A DNA stretch of 64,000 nucleotides from NCBI GenBank assembly GCA_965601475.1, contig OZ271832.1, forward strand, positions 4,030,001 through 4,094,000. The letters are read 5' to 3'. The translations under genes were made by a program, and so were the position numbers. Shown here piece by piece: positions 21,438 to 30,657 of the stretch. The notes under the pieces were generated by a model, which saw only the letters and a list, made by a program, of their open reading frames with translations, was not told the origin of the DNA and searched no databases. Source of the stretch: JAWPMT01 sp965601475 (GTDB lineage Bacteria > Bacteroidota > Bacteroidia > Cytophagales > Cyclobacteriaceae). Position 1 is the stretch's first letter. Each line of letters opens with the position of its first letter.

Positions 21438-23070
21438 GATTGGTGAGCGTTATTTTAAAAGTAGTCCCAACATCTAACTTACTCTTAAAAGTAATTTCAC
21501 CTTCCAATAATTCTACATATTTTTTTACAATATGTAGTCCCAGGCCTGTTCCCTGAATGTTCGTGGCATTGCCAGCCCGATAAAATCTGGTAAAAATATT
21601 TCTTTGCTCTTCATCAGGTATCCCCAGGCCATGGTCAATGACTTCGATCGAAGTCTTCTTTGTGCCTTTGTTAATGACGACCTTTATTTCCTTGTTTTCT
21701 CCGCTATACTTGATGGCATTGGAGAGTAGGTTGAGGAATATATTCTTCAAGAGCTTCGGGTCCGCATAGACATCCGTTTGTCTGCCCTCTACGACAAGAT
21801 GCTGACCTGATTTGAAATAGCCCTCCAATTCCTCTGCAACGTGTTGGATTAGCTGGCTCAGGCTTATCCATTCCGGGGTGTTGCTAATCTTGCCTTCTTC
21901 CAGCTTTCCTATCGACAGGAAGTCATTCAGAATATTGGTCATGTTGTTGATAGCTGATTTGACTCTGAGTATGTGCTTTTCGCGTTTTTCCCGGGCGTTG
22001 TCGGGGTACTTGCTGATTAGGGAAATCGAGGAAAGTATGGTGCTGAGTGGTGTTCTGAACTCATGGCTGGCCATTGAGACAAATCTGGTTTTCAACTCGT
22101 TCAGCTCTTTGGCCTTGGTCAATGACAAACGAATTTCCTCTTCGGCCTGCTTTTGCTTCGTAATATTCTCTTCGACAAGAAGTAATTGAAAGAGTTCGTC
22201 GTCTTCGTCGTAGAGCGGCACACCATGCAACTGATATGTACTTCGATTGAAATTCACCTCTTCGGAGAACTCCCTACCCTCTTCTTTCAGCTCGGTGAGG
22301 AGAGGCAATAGTCGCTTGGTGTTACCGAAGTGGTTTAAGTAAGAATGGCCAATGAGGTCATCGATCTTCCAACCTCTGTGATTCATCTCTGCGCCATCTA
22401 CAAAGACATAATTAAAGTCGAGGTCGATTACTGAAATAATCCCATTTGGGAAGTTCTGGGCGATGGCATTGTAAAGCTTCTGTGTTTCCAGTAGCGCTGA
22501 TTCAGCCATTTTCCGTTCTTGCACCTGACTTTGGAGGCCTAGATTCATGTGCTCCAACTCATAGGTACGTTCTTGCACCTTCTCCTCAAGCCGATTGGCG
22601 TATTCCTTTATTTTCTCCTGACTTTCCTTGAGCTGAAGTTCATGTTGCTTGCGCACAGTTATATCAATGATGAAGGCAACTGTTAGCACTTCTGTTTCCG
22701 ATTCGAATGAACTTAAGCTGATTTCAACCGGGAACTCCGAACCGTCTTTCCTCAGTCCCCATAGATCAAGGCCTAAGCCCATGCTTCTCGACTTGGGTTT
22801 TTTGAAGAAGGTTTCACGGTGTTTGGGATGCCTGTGCCTGAATCTTTCGGGTATCAGATCTTCGAGGCGTTTCACGAGAAATTCATCGCGATCATAGCCG
22901 AAGAGCTTCTCAGCCCTGGGATTCGCGAGTAAAATACGGCCCTTACGGTCAACAATTAGAATTCCTTCTGCCGCGGAAGTGAATATACTTTGCAACAGAG
23001 TGAAATCCCTTGAGGTCATGATGTTGGTGTTTATTTCACTCAATTTCGGTTGTGACTGTTCGTTGCTCAA
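21412..23070 (-). CDS. PAS-domain hybrid-less sensor histidine kinase
   Basis: A 552-residue cytoplasmic kinase with two PAS domains (about 25-140 and 195-305) joined by a coiled coil (~141-195), a HisKA domain with SMASHEFRTPLS (His336), and an HATPase domain with NLLSNAIKYSG, IDHGLGIP and GTGLGLHIVKKY. No transmembrane segment is seen. The first PAS (FTSAAEGILIVD) is of the common redox/ligand type. The stop lies 26 bp inside the next gene, the REC-CRP regulator, so the two are a cognate pair. A palindrome TGACATAAGTCA sits 45 bp upstream. Confidence 0.9.
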   Translation of the reverse strand: MSNEQSQPKLSEINTNIMTSRDFTLLQSIFTSAAEGILIVDRKGRILLANPRAEKLFGYDRDEFLVKRLEDLIPERFRHRHPKHRETFFKKPKSRSMGLGLDLWGLRKDGSEFPVEISLSSFESETEVLTVAFIIDITVRKQHELQLKESQEKIKEYANRLEEKVQERTYELEHMNLGLQSQVQERKMAESALLETQKLYNAIAQNFPNGIISVIDLDFNYVFVDGAEMNHRGWKIDDLIGHSYLNHFGNTKRLLPLLTELKEEGREFSEEVNFNRSTYQLHGVPLYDEDDELFQLLLVEENITKQKQAEEEIRLSLTKAKELNELKTRFVSMASHEFRTPLSTILSSISLISKYPDNAREKREKHILRVKSAINNMTNILNDFLSIGKLEEGKISNTPEWISLSQLIQHVAEELEGYFKSGQHLVVEGRQTDVYADPKLLKNIFLNLLSNAIKYSGENKEIKVVINKGTKKTSIEVIDHGLGIPDEEQRNIFTRFYRAGNATNIQGTGLGLHIVKKYVELLEGEITFKSKLDVGTTFKITLTNHEKENTGN

Positions 23071-23114
23071 TGATATTGGGTTTGGTCAAAGTTGATGTTG
23101 ACAACCGAGAAAGC

Positions 23115-23126
23115 TGACATAAGTCA
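23115..23126. promoter_or_regulatory. Crp/Fnr-like palindrome TGAC-N4-GTCA
   Basis: TGACATAAGTCA is a perfect 4+4 inverted repeat with the TGA-N6-TCA geometry of Crp/Fnr sites. It lies in the 137-bp region between the divergent PAS kinase (45 bp from its start) and the universal stress gene (82 bp). The same half-sites recur at 38486-38497. Confidence 0.4.
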
Positions 23127-23207
23127 TGAAAAATTTGTCAGAATCTCATTCAACTCGTACCTGAATAAAGATATCCTTGTAGCTGCAAACCTTATATTTT
23201 TTATTTT

Positions 23208-23633
23208 TTGAACAACTTGAAGGAAATACTGGTACTGACCGATTTTTCGCCGGCGGCATGGCAAGCCATGCGCTATGGTGGTTTTTTGTGCCGGGCTCAT
23301 CACGCAAATATGACCTTGTTGCATGTTTTGCCGTCCAAGCCTTCTCCTAAGAATGGCAATGGGGATGTCATTGAGCTATTTGACAATAAGCTACAGTCCT
23401 TTGGCAAGGAGATTCAACTCGTGAATGGAAATGCCGTCAAGACGGTGGTTTTGTCTGGCAATGTATCTCAGGAGATAGCCAAGTACATCAACCAGATTAC
23501 GTTTGACATGGTGATTATGGGTTTGAATGGCAACGGAGGCATGAATTCAGAGTTAGGCAAGAACACCAAAAACATGCTGGAAAGGTCCGGTCTACCCGTT
23601 TTGGTTATGCCAAGCAAGCCTGAAGCAGCCTGA
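23208..23633 (+). CDS. Universal stress protein, single UspA domain
   Basis: A 141-residue UspA-fold protein starting ILVLTDFSPAA and ending with VIMGLNGNGGMNSELGKNT and GLPVLVMP. The glycine-rich segment corresponds to the ATP-binding G-2x-G-9x-G(S/T) loop, here G-x-N-G-N-G-G. The only plausible start in place is TTG 23208 (or TTG 23217); there is no ATG near the conserved N-terminus. It shares a regulatory region with the PAS kinase. Function is a stress-adaptation role of unknown chemistry. Confidence 0.82.
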   Translation: MNNLKEILVLTDFSPAAWQAMRYGGFLCRAHHANMTLLHVLPSKPSPKNGNGDVIELFDNKLQSFGKEIQLVNGNAVKTVVLSGNVSQEIAKYINQITFDMVIMGLNGNGGMNSELGKNTKNMLERSGLPVLVMPSKPEAA

Positions 23634-23647
23634 TCAAGTATAAGCCC

Positions 23648-25288
23648 TCATGCCGGTACTGAACTTTCGTGCCAGGTTATGTCGCTTTGTCGGTCTATAG
23701 GAATCTTAATGTCGTATCTGGCATTTGCGGCAATAGCGTCACGCATTTGCAGTTGCTCTTCAATCTCCTGTTTCACCATTTTCCGATAAACAAGAAAGTG
23801 CTCGACGAAACCCGCAAAGGCCAGATAGTTGCCGATTCCTCCTCTGTTGTGTTTCCACATGCCCCATAAATAGACCCAAAAGACCCAGCGTGTCTTTCTC
23901 CTTATCCCCTGTAGCCAAATGATCTTGAGTAGGTAAATCAAGCCCGCCCAGTTGAAATCGGTTTTGTGCTTATTGGCTAGTGCTTTACGTATTTCAGGGT
24001 TTTGATGCACCTCAGCTGTGCCTACCATCCGAAAATGCTTGTAGACCCTTCTGAGGTAGTTCTTGGGGTCATACAATTTCCAAAATGCCTCTACATACTC
24101 TTGCGCTATTTCTTCAATAGGTCTGGTGGGGACAAAATTCAGGAGTGTGGTCTGGTTCAGGTTCGCGTCATCCAACAATCGTCCCTCTTTTTCCAGTCGG
24201 TCCCACAGCGCCGTGTTTGGCAATGCTTGCAGCATCGTAAAGGTGACGCCCGGTATGGCGTTTTCTTCGGCAAACTGGTAGACCCTTTCTCCCGCGCCAG
24301 GTTTTTCATCGTCAAATCCAATGATGAAGCCTCCCATAATCCTTATGCCTGTTCTGGCAATTTTTTCCAGGGACTCGTTCATGGGTTTGCGGTTGTTTTG
24401 ATGCTTCAATGTCAGCGACAGGCTATCGGTATCTGGTGTTTCAATACCTATGAACACTGTGGAGAACTTGCTCTTTACCATGAGGTCGAGAAGTTCATCG
24501 TCATGGGCCATGTCAATGGACGCTTCGGTGTAGAAGCTGAAGGGGTAGCCATTTTGTTCTTGCCATGCTATGATTTCTTTCAAGAAGGGTTTCACCGTTC
24601 GTTTGTTGCCGATGAAGTTGTCATCCACAAAGAAGATCCCGCCGCGCCAGCCCAACTCCTTCAGTAAGTTCAACTCCTCGCTCACCTGGGTGGCGGTCTT
24701 GGTTCTGGGTTTTCTGCCGTAGAGAACGATAATATCGCAGAATTCGCACCGAAAAGGGCAGCCCCGGGAGTATTGTATCGCCATAATGAAATAGGCATCC
24801 AACGTCAGCAGATCGAACCTGGGCACGGGCGTCCTGGTCACATCCGGTTTTTCTTTCGAACGGAATATGCCTGAATCCTTGCCTTTCTCAAGTGCTTGTA
24901 CGAATAGTGGTATGGTGTCTTCTCCTTCGTCAAGCACAAGGTAATCTGCACCGGCATTTAGCATATCGTTGGGCAAAGATGTGGCATAAGGCCCGCCTAC
25001 AACGACCTTCAAGTTCCTTCGCTTTGCCTCAGCGATTTGCGCCATGAAATCCTGCTTTTGAGCAATCATCCCGGAGATGAAGACCATATCTGCCCACTCC
25101 CAATCGCTTTCTTTCGTCGATTCAATATTTCTGTCGATAAGTCGGAAATTCCATTCCTGTGGTAGCATGGCAGCAACAGTGACGAGACTCAAAGGAGGCA
25201 TAAAGGCTTTCTTGCCGAGCCCTTCTACTGCCCGTTCGAAAGACCAAAAACTTGTTGGGAAAATTGGGTAGATGAGCAGCGCATTCAT
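23648..25288 (-). CDS. B12-binding-domain radical SAM protein (DUF4070-type)
   Basis: A 546-residue protein. Residues 1-140 form a cobalamin-binding Rossmann-like domain, without the DxHxxG cobalt-ligand motif. The radical SAM centre is SRGCPFRCEFC with Cys177, Cys181 and Cys184. The C-terminal part resembles the DUF4070 region of the HpnR-like group. Known members include methylases such as hopanoid C-3 methylase, but most are uncharacterised, and no hopanoid genes are nearby. It converges on the usp gene with a 14-bp gap and no evident terminator. Confidence 0.85.
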   Translation of the reverse strand: MNALLIYPIFPTSFWSFERAVEGLGKKAFMPPLSLVTVAAMLPQEWNFRLIDRNIESTKESDWEWADMVFISGMIAQKQDFMAQIAEAKRRNLKVVVGGPYATSLPNDMLNAGADYLVLDEGEDTIPLFVQALEKGKDSGIFRSKEKPDVTRTPVPRFDLLTLDAYFIMAIQYSRGCPFRCEFCDIIVLYGRKPRTKTATQVSEELNLLKELGWRGGIFFVDDNFIGNKRTVKPFLKEIIAWQEQNGYPFSFYTEASIDMAHDDELLDLMVKSKFSTVFIGIETPDTDSLSLTLKHQNNRKPMNESLEKIARTGIRIMGGFIIGFDDEKPGAGERVYQFAEENAIPGVTFTMLQALPNTALWDRLEKEGRLLDDANLNQTTLLNFVPTRPIEEIAQEYVEAFWKLYDPKNYLRRVYKHFRMVGTAEVHQNPEIRKALANKHKTDFNWAGLIYLLKIIWLQGIRRKTRWVFWVYLWGMWKHNRGGIGNYLAFAGFVEHFLVYRKMVKQEIEEQLQMRDAIAANARYDIKIPIDRQSDITWHESSVPA

Positions 25289-25386
25289 AATATGGAGCTA
25301 AATATCAGGAAGTTAACTCAAACTCACTGGTTGTGCAAGGCACAGCAATATCTTGAGGTGATACGGACATCCTGGTATGCCGGAAC

Positions 25387-25412
25387 AAAAAACCACCCCC
25401 AATTGGGAGTGG
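25387..25412 (-). terminator. Minus-strand terminator without a full gene upstream
   Basis: On the minus strand CCACTCCC (25412-25405) pairs with GGGGGTGG (25400-25393) around an AATT loop, followed by six T. The only open frame leading to it is the fragment at 25441-25623. It also lies 99 bp upstream of the radical SAM start. Confidence 0.7.
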
Positions 25413-25440
25413 CTTTCGTATTATGCAAACAAATGAGAAA

Positions 25441-25623
25441 CTAAAGTCTAAGTTTGATTTCTTGAACTGCTACAAAGGTGAATTCCTCAGGGTTGATGGG
25501 TAATGAGATTTCGCAGCTGTGGGTTATGACCTTTATCAGTGAAATCGCATAGTGGAAGGTCTTTTGTAATCCTGCATGGCAAATCCTGAGCAGTTTTATG
25601 TTAATTGTGTCCCAATACCATGC
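25441..25623 (-). pseudogene. Remnant 3' end of a gene
   Basis: A minus-strand frame with no ATG, GTG or TTG in frame reads about 60 residues to a TAG at 25441-25443. The end looks like a real protein C-terminus (PINPEEFTFVAVQEIKLRL) and is followed by a terminator 28 nt later. Upstream the frame is closed by TGA at 25624-25626. An ATG in another frame (MQDYKRPSTMRFH, then stop) overlaps it. The most likely reading is a decayed gene. This 331-bp stretch before the cyclase gene holds nothing else that I recognise. Confidence 0.35.
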
Positions 25624-26711
25624 TCAAACCACGTATACGAAGAATTGCCCTTAAGCTGCTACCATATCCACTTGTCTTTTTCATTGGTGGCCTCCTGTAC
25701 GGTGTAGTTGAACTGGGATTGCTGGGATCCATGGAATACTACCCCGCCACTGGCAATGCCTACTATCCTTCATATTCGCTGGTGGCTATACCCATCATTT
25801 CGGTGACTTTGGGAACAATGGTTGGGCTATTGGAAGAGCTGTGGCTTCGGCAGTTTTTGAGCAACAGGTCATTTGTTCCAAAAGTGTTGTTGAAGTCCAT
25901 AGTGCATACTTTCATACTCATACTGGTACTCTTTCTGTGCACTTTCCCTTTCAATGCGCATTTACTGGGAAAGCCCTTGCTCCATCCGGCAGTTTTGCAG
26001 TCTGTCAAGCTGTTCTTCAACAATTTTGCATTTTGGAGTACAGCGATTTTTGCTGGCAGCTTCATATTCCTCAGCCTGTTTTTGTCCGGGACCATTGACA
26101 TGTTAGGGACTCAGTCGATACAGAACTTTTTCACAGGCAAGTATCACGGTTCAAAATCTCAGGAACGCATATTTATGTTTCTGGACATGCGATCATCCAC
26201 CACCATTGCGGAAAAACTCGGAGATGCTCAATACTATCATCTACTGCGACAGTACTATGATGCTATGACCGACGCCATTATGAATTGGCGCGGTGAAATC
26301 TATCAATACGTTGGTGACGAGATCATCATTTCATGGCCATATGCCCTGGGCACCAAGAATGATGCTTGTCTCCATTGCTTCTATGATATTCAGCGAAGCC
26401 TTGAGAATCGGTCCAGGTTCTTCCAGGATGCCTTCGGAATTGTGCCACGTTTCAAAGCGGCTGTGCACAGTGGGCGAGTCACTGCCGGTGAAGTTGGTGT
26501 GCTCAAGAAAGACATTCTCTTCACCGGGGATGTTTTGAATACGACTGCGCGTATTCAGGGGAAGTGCAATGAACTAAATGCTGATTTGTTGATTTCCTCG
26601 GATCTATTTCAGATGCTTCCTAAAGGGTCTGACTTTCGGTTTGCAGACAAGGGTCATTTTGCGCTCAGAGGCCGGGAGGAAGAGATGACGCTGTACGCGG
26701 TTAGTCAATAA
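25620..26711 (+). CDS. Membrane-bound class III adenylate/guanylate cyclase
   Basis: A 363-residue protein with four to five hydrophobic segments in residues ~10-160 and a cytoplasmic class III cyclase domain from ~183. Metal-binding aspartates are in FMFLDMRSSTT (Asp189) and QYVGDEIIISW (Asp233). The segment GDVLNTTARIQ carries the Asn and Arg of the transition-state pair. It should make cAMP or cGMP from ATP or GTP. ATG 25620 is preferred to TTG 25605. It converges on the DUF4249 gene with one base between stops. It is the only nucleotide cyclase in the window. Confidence 0.87.
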   Translation: MLKPRIRRIALKLLPYPLVFFIGGLLYGVVELGLLGSMEYYPATGNAYYPSYSLVAIPIISVTLGTMVGLLEELWLRQFLSNRSFVPKVLLKSIVHTFILILVLFLCTFPFNAHLLGKPLLHPAVLQSVKLFFNNFAFWSTAIFAGSFIFLSLFLSGTIDMLGTQSIQNFFTGKYHGSKSQERIFMFLDMRSSTTIAEKLGDAQYYHLLRQYYDAMTDAIMNWRGEIYQYVGDEIIISWPYALGTKNDACLHCFYDIQRSLENRSRFFQDAFGIVPRFKAAVHSGRVTAGEVGVLKKDILFTGDVLNTTARIQGKCNELNADLLISSDLFQMLPKGSDFRFADKGHFALRGREEEMTLYAVSQ

Positions 26712-26712
26712 T

Positions 26713-27540
26713 CTATCTTCGCACGATGAACTCCAGGCTGTCGACAGCGAAGGATGTGAAAATACCATTTGCATTAATGACATTGGACGGAGGTTCGTTG
26801 AGGTCACGCGAGTCTTGTTCGAGGTTTTCGAAGAGATCGACGTACTCTTGATTGACGGTAAAGACTTTGGCCACATGCCTTCCATAGTTTGTAAGGGCGA
26901 CACCAATGATATCGAATCGGCCCTCTTCGGAAGGCTCACTGATGAACCTAAAGGATGACAGTAGCTCAACAGCCGCCGAAGGGATATCCTCTGGTAGGAT
27001 GGGATCGACGACATCATCTTGCTGTTCAATGACCACATAGAAGGATTGTCCTGGTTTCTCGTCCCATGTCAGCGTTATTCGCTCTTCAAAAAATAGGTCA
27101 GTAATCTGGTCGGCCAGTGAGAAACTCAGGCGCAATTGAGGGATCTCCAGGATACTATCCGGTAGTGAGAGGCCAGTTGGAGCCGGAGGGACCATGGTGG
27201 TAGCGGTAGCTGTTCGATCACCCACCTGCACTTCGAGGCTATATTCCCCCCCAATGGATATGTTCAAATCGGCTTCCAGATACTCGTAAAGACCTGTGCC
27301 TGCGTTGAAATTGAGCGGGAAAACATTGCCTGTTGTGCCTATTTCAACCTGCGCAGAAGTGAGTGGTTCACTGGTTACTTCTTCACTGGTGATGGGGGAT
27401 ATGCCTTTCACCTTGATATTGTTTACAGGCTCGCCAGCAACGATAAAACCTTCAACAACGAAATTGGGACTGGTAGCTGCCTGATCCTCACTACAGGAAA
27501 TAGCGATCAGCATGATGGCAATATGGGCTAACCTATTCAT
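26713..27540 (-). CDS. DUF4249 family lipoprotein
   Basis: A 275-residue outer-membrane-associated lipoprotein. The signal peptide ends IAIS-C, a lipobox with the acylated Cys at residue 16. A beta-rich domain begins NFVVEGFIVAGEPVNNIKV, typical of DUF4249. In Bacteroidota DUF4249 genes sit directly behind a TonB-dependent receptor, as here with a 2-nt gap. The role is thought to be as a partner of the receptor; the ligand is unknown. ATG 27540 gives the lipobox. An upstream start inside the receptor gene would destroy the signal peptide. Confidence 0.86.
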   Translation of the reverse strand: MNRLAHIAIMLIAISCSEDQAATSPNFVVEGFIVAGEPVNNIKVKGISPITSEEVTSEPLTSAQVEIGTTGNVFPLNFNAGTGLYEYLEADLNISIGGEYSLEVQVGDRTATATTMVPPAPTGLSLPDSILEIPQLRLSFSLADQITDLFFEERITLTWDEKPGQSFYVVIEQQDDVVDPILPEDIPSAAVELLSSFRFISEPSEEGRFDIIGVALTNYGRHVAKVFTVNQEYVDLFENLEQDSRDLNEPPSNVINANGIFTSFAVDSLEFIVRR

Positions 27541-27542
27541 TT

Positions 27543-29930
27543 CTAAAATTCTACGGAAATGGAGACATTCGGTGTGAAACCTAAGAAGTTGATTTCGCTC
27601 ACGCGTATAGGTTCCTGAGAGAAGTCGTATTCTACATACCATACATTCTGCCTGCCATAGAGATTAAATACAGAGAACCCAAGGTCCCCCTTGGCTCCTG
27701 ATGTACCCACGTCAAACTTAAGATGTGCGGAGACATCCAGCCGATGATATGCGGGCAGCCTTGATCCGTTTTTTGCACCCACACCAATATAATTGAGGGT
27801 TCTTCCATCCAACAATTCTACACTGTACTGACCTTCCGGTTCAGAGAACGGCTTCCCGGATCCGAATATGAAATTCGAAGCCAGAGTCCAGTCGCCCAAT
27901 TCTACGCTGTGCAGCATTTTGAACTCATGGCGCTGATCGTGTAGGGCCGGAAACTCCAAACCATCATTGAAATCCGGAAATGTATTGCGTACCTCACCAA
28001 GCGTGTAGGATATCCATCCGGTGTACTGACCTTGTTTCTTCTGGACGAGAAACTCGACGCCTCTCGCGAAGCCATCTCCCGTAAAGAACAATTCCTCGGC
28101 ATTGATCTCAATGCCCCGTCGAAATCGTAGCGAGAATTCAGATAAACCTGAGTAGTCTTTATAGTAGCTCTCAACATCAAAAAGCCAGTTGTCAATTTCA
28201 TAACTCGCACCCAGCACATAGTGGATGGCCCTGCTCACTTCCACTTGCTCGCCATCTGCAAGAAGCCAAAATTCCCTGGAACCTTCATTGATATTCTCAT
28301 TGATGATTTGATTTACAAATTGGTAGTGGCGACCATATGCAGATTTCAGTTTTATCTCAGGAGTCAGCTGAAAGGTGAGGCTTGCCCGAGGTTCAAAAAG
28401 CGGACGTGCCCTGAATCTATACTTCGATAGGCGTAAACTTGTACTCAGTGTGAACATATCCCCAAACTTCTGCTCATTGCCAAGGTAGACAGCACCAAAC
28501 TGAGCTTCCTGATTTCTGTCCAGGATCACCACAGTATCGTCACGTATGCTGGAATAGTCAACGATCGTATTGGTAAAAGAAAAGCCAAAATCCGTCTTGG
28601 CTTGATTGGACCTTTGCCATTCAAAATCTGCTCTACCGGTTATGTCAATTACACTGTTGTCTTCAGCTGTGAACTGCGACCCCGAACCAATGATGGAGTC
28701 CTGTTCGGGAATACTGACTTCCAGAAAGGCATCACGATCATATTCACTGAAGTATTCGGAGGCCGCCATGAGTACATTGGAATAGAACTTCGGACTCCAC
28801 TGCCTGGACCATTTGGTGGATGCTCCTCTATTACCCCAGTTGGTGATTTCTGCCAAATCCACAAATACTCTCCCTTGGTTTTGACCCAATTCAAATGCCT
28901 GATCGAGTGTCTGGGACTCATCCAGGAAGTCCTTACCATTGTACAAGCTCAAGGTCAACATGTCCCGGTCCGAAGGTCTGTATGAGAGCTTAGAGTTCCA
29001 GTCAAAAAAGTAAAACTCTGGCTCAACAACGGTCACGCTTTCAGGATCCACGTTGGGGTCATCAAACCCGCCATCACCGATGAGGTTGTCCGACAAGTCC
29101 TGGAAGAGGCCACTTTGGATGATATCTGTATACGATCTTCTGCCTGCAGCCAGGAAGGAGACTTTGTCGGATAGCGGTATCTCTACAAAGGCATTTGCGC
29201 TGAGGAAGTTGACACTGGCAGCCCCGCCGAATTGCTGGAAACTGCCTGTTTTGCCCGTCATGTCTACAACGCTGGAAGTCCTACCGCCATATTTTGCCGG
29301 GAAAGCACCCTTAAAGAGCTGAACATCCTTCACTGCGTTGGCATTGAAGGCACTGAAGAATCCGAAGAAATGATCGACCTTATACACTGTCATGCCATCG
29401 AGCAGTACGAGATTTTGATCGGGAGTTCCCCCTCGCACGAAGAGTCCTGATGAGTTTTCATTGGTCCCGCTGACACCAGGCAGGAGTTGCAGGGACCGAA
29501 AAATATCCGTCTCCCCAACGTTGGGAAGTGCTGCCAATTGCTTGGTGGACATTTGTGTGGAGCTAATACCAGCGCTGGCATTCATTACCTTGTATCCACT
29601 TGCTGTGACGACCACTTCTTCCAACTGATCACTAATAGGTCGTAAGGCCACAGTGATCACTTTCTCAAAATCTTCAGATCGGACTTCCACAGTCCGGGAC
29701 TCATAGCCGACATAGCTTACATTTAGGATTACCGTGTTACCGGGAACATCCAGTAAGGAGAAAAAGCCATCCAGGTTGGTGGTGGTTCCGATGGTCGTTC
29801 CTTCCACCTGAATTGCGGCAAAGGGTAGCGTTTCTCCAGTCTCTTCTTCTACTACTTTGCCACTCAATGTACTTTGGCCAAACATGGGAGATACCAGTAT
29901 GGCCAACATTCCTAAGATTAAATATTTCAA
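27543..29930 (-). CDS. TonB-dependent receptor with carboxypeptidase-regulatory-like domain
   Basis: A 795-residue outer membrane receptor. The signal peptide ends at about MFGQ. A CarboxypepD_reg-like domain follows (TLSGKVVEEETGETLPFAAIQVEGT and on, ~20-100), then a plug (~110-230, SGLFVRGGTPDQNLVLLDGM region) and a 22-strand-type barrel ending in aromatic-terminated strands (VSISVEF). It imports an unknown ligand with TonB energy. The DUF4249 lipoprotein is downstream in the same operon. It is divergent from the KefG-like gene with 118 bp between starts. Confidence 0.9.
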   Translation of the reverse strand: MKYLILGMLAILVSPMFGQSTLSGKVVEEETGETLPFAAIQVEGTTIGTTTNLDGFFSLLDVPGNTVILNVSYVGYESRTVEVRSEDFEKVITVALRPISDQLEEVVVTASGYKVMNASAGISSTQMSTKQLAALPNVGETDIFRSLQLLPGVSGTNENSSGLFVRGGTPDQNLVLLDGMTVYKVDHFFGFFSAFNANAVKDVQLFKGAFPAKYGGRTSSVVDMTGKTGSFQQFGGAASVNFLSANAFVEIPLSDKVSFLAAGRRSYTDIIQSGLFQDLSDNLIGDGGFDDPNVDPESVTVVEPEFYFFDWNSKLSYRPSDRDMLTLSLYNGKDFLDESQTLDQAFELGQNQGRVFVDLAEITNWGNRGASTKWSRQWSPKFYSNVLMAASEYFSEYDRDAFLEVSIPEQDSIIGSGSQFTAEDNSVIDITGRADFEWQRSNQAKTDFGFSFTNTIVDYSSIRDDTVVILDRNQEAQFGAVYLGNEQKFGDMFTLSTSLRLSKYRFRARPLFEPRASLTFQLTPEIKLKSAYGRHYQFVNQIINENINEGSREFWLLADGEQVEVSRAIHYVLGASYEIDNWLFDVESYYKDYSGLSEFSLRFRRGIEINAEELFFTGDGFARGVEFLVQKKQGQYTGWISYTLGEVRNTFPDFNDGLEFPALHDQRHEFKMLHSVELGDWTLASNFIFGSGKPFSEPEGQYSVELLDGRTLNYIGVGAKNGSRLPAYHRLDVSAHLKFDVGTSGAKGDLGFSVFNLYGRQNVWYVEYDFSQEPIRVSEINFLGFTPNVSISVEF

Positions 29931-30048
29931 AATTGAGGAGGTTGTTGTTAAAGGTACTGCTTAGATTGATTTCTAGATGCGGTGTGCTGCAAGTAATTGG
30001 AAAAAATGAATATGAACCAAATGACGAACGAACCTGTATCTTTAGATT

Positions 30049-30657
30049 GTGAAGAGAGTATTGATATTATTTGCCCACCCCAAGTACGAGCAATCCCGAA
30101 TCAACAGGGTTTTGATCGATGGGGTCAAAGACATGGATGGGGTAACGGTTCAAGATTTGTATGAACGTTATCCTGACTTCAATATTGATGTAGGAATAGA
30201 GAAAGATCTGCTGGTGCAGCACGATGTGGTGATATGGCATCATCCTTTCTATTGGTATAGCTGTCCACCGCTTTTGAAACAGTGGATAGACATTGTGCTG
30301 GAGTATGGTTGGGCCTATGGGGCAGATGGCAATGCCCTCGTGGGCAAGACAGCACTGAACGTGCTGACCGCGGGCGGTACCCGTCAGGTCTACTGCATGG
30401 AAGGGAAGAACCACTATACCGTAGTAGAATTCCTGCGGCCTTTTGAGCAAACGGCCCGATTATGCGGTATGGACTACCTGCCACCATTTGGTGTGATGGG
30501 AACCCATCGGCTGACGGACGAAGAGTTGGAAGTGCACGTACAACAATACCAAAACCTCATTGAAGCACTAAAGGGTGACGAACTGAGTGTGCATGCTCGT
30601 GACAACTGTCAATACCTCAATGATCTTCCCGCAGTGCAAAACCTGTTACAGTCATGA
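30049..30657 (+). CDS. NAD(P)H-dependent oxidoreductase, KefG/KefF-like ancillary protein
   Basis: A 202-residue flavodoxin-fold quinone reductase. It starts RVLILFAHPKYEQSRIN and has WHHPFYWYSCPPLLKQWID, features shared with KefF, KefG and MdaB. In enterobacteria such proteins bind KefC/KefB and are needed for full activity. The GTG start at 30049 fits the conserved N-terminus. The stop overlaps the next ATG by 4 bp (ATGA), so the pair is translationally coupled. Confidence 0.9.
   Translation: MKRVLILFAHPKYEQSRINRVLIDGVKDMDGVTVQDLYERYPDFNIDVGIEKDLLVQHDVVIWHHPFYWYSCPPLLKQWIDIVLEYGWAYGADGNALVGKTALNVLTAGGTRQVYCMEGKNHYTVVEFLRPFEQTARLCGMDYLPPFGVMGTHRLTDEELEVHVQQYQNLIEALKGDELSVHARDNCQYLNDLPAVQNLLQS

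Noticed and set aside
24002..24667. Plus-strand 221-residue ORF
   Set aside because: Antisense to the radical SAM gene; no domain or start signal.
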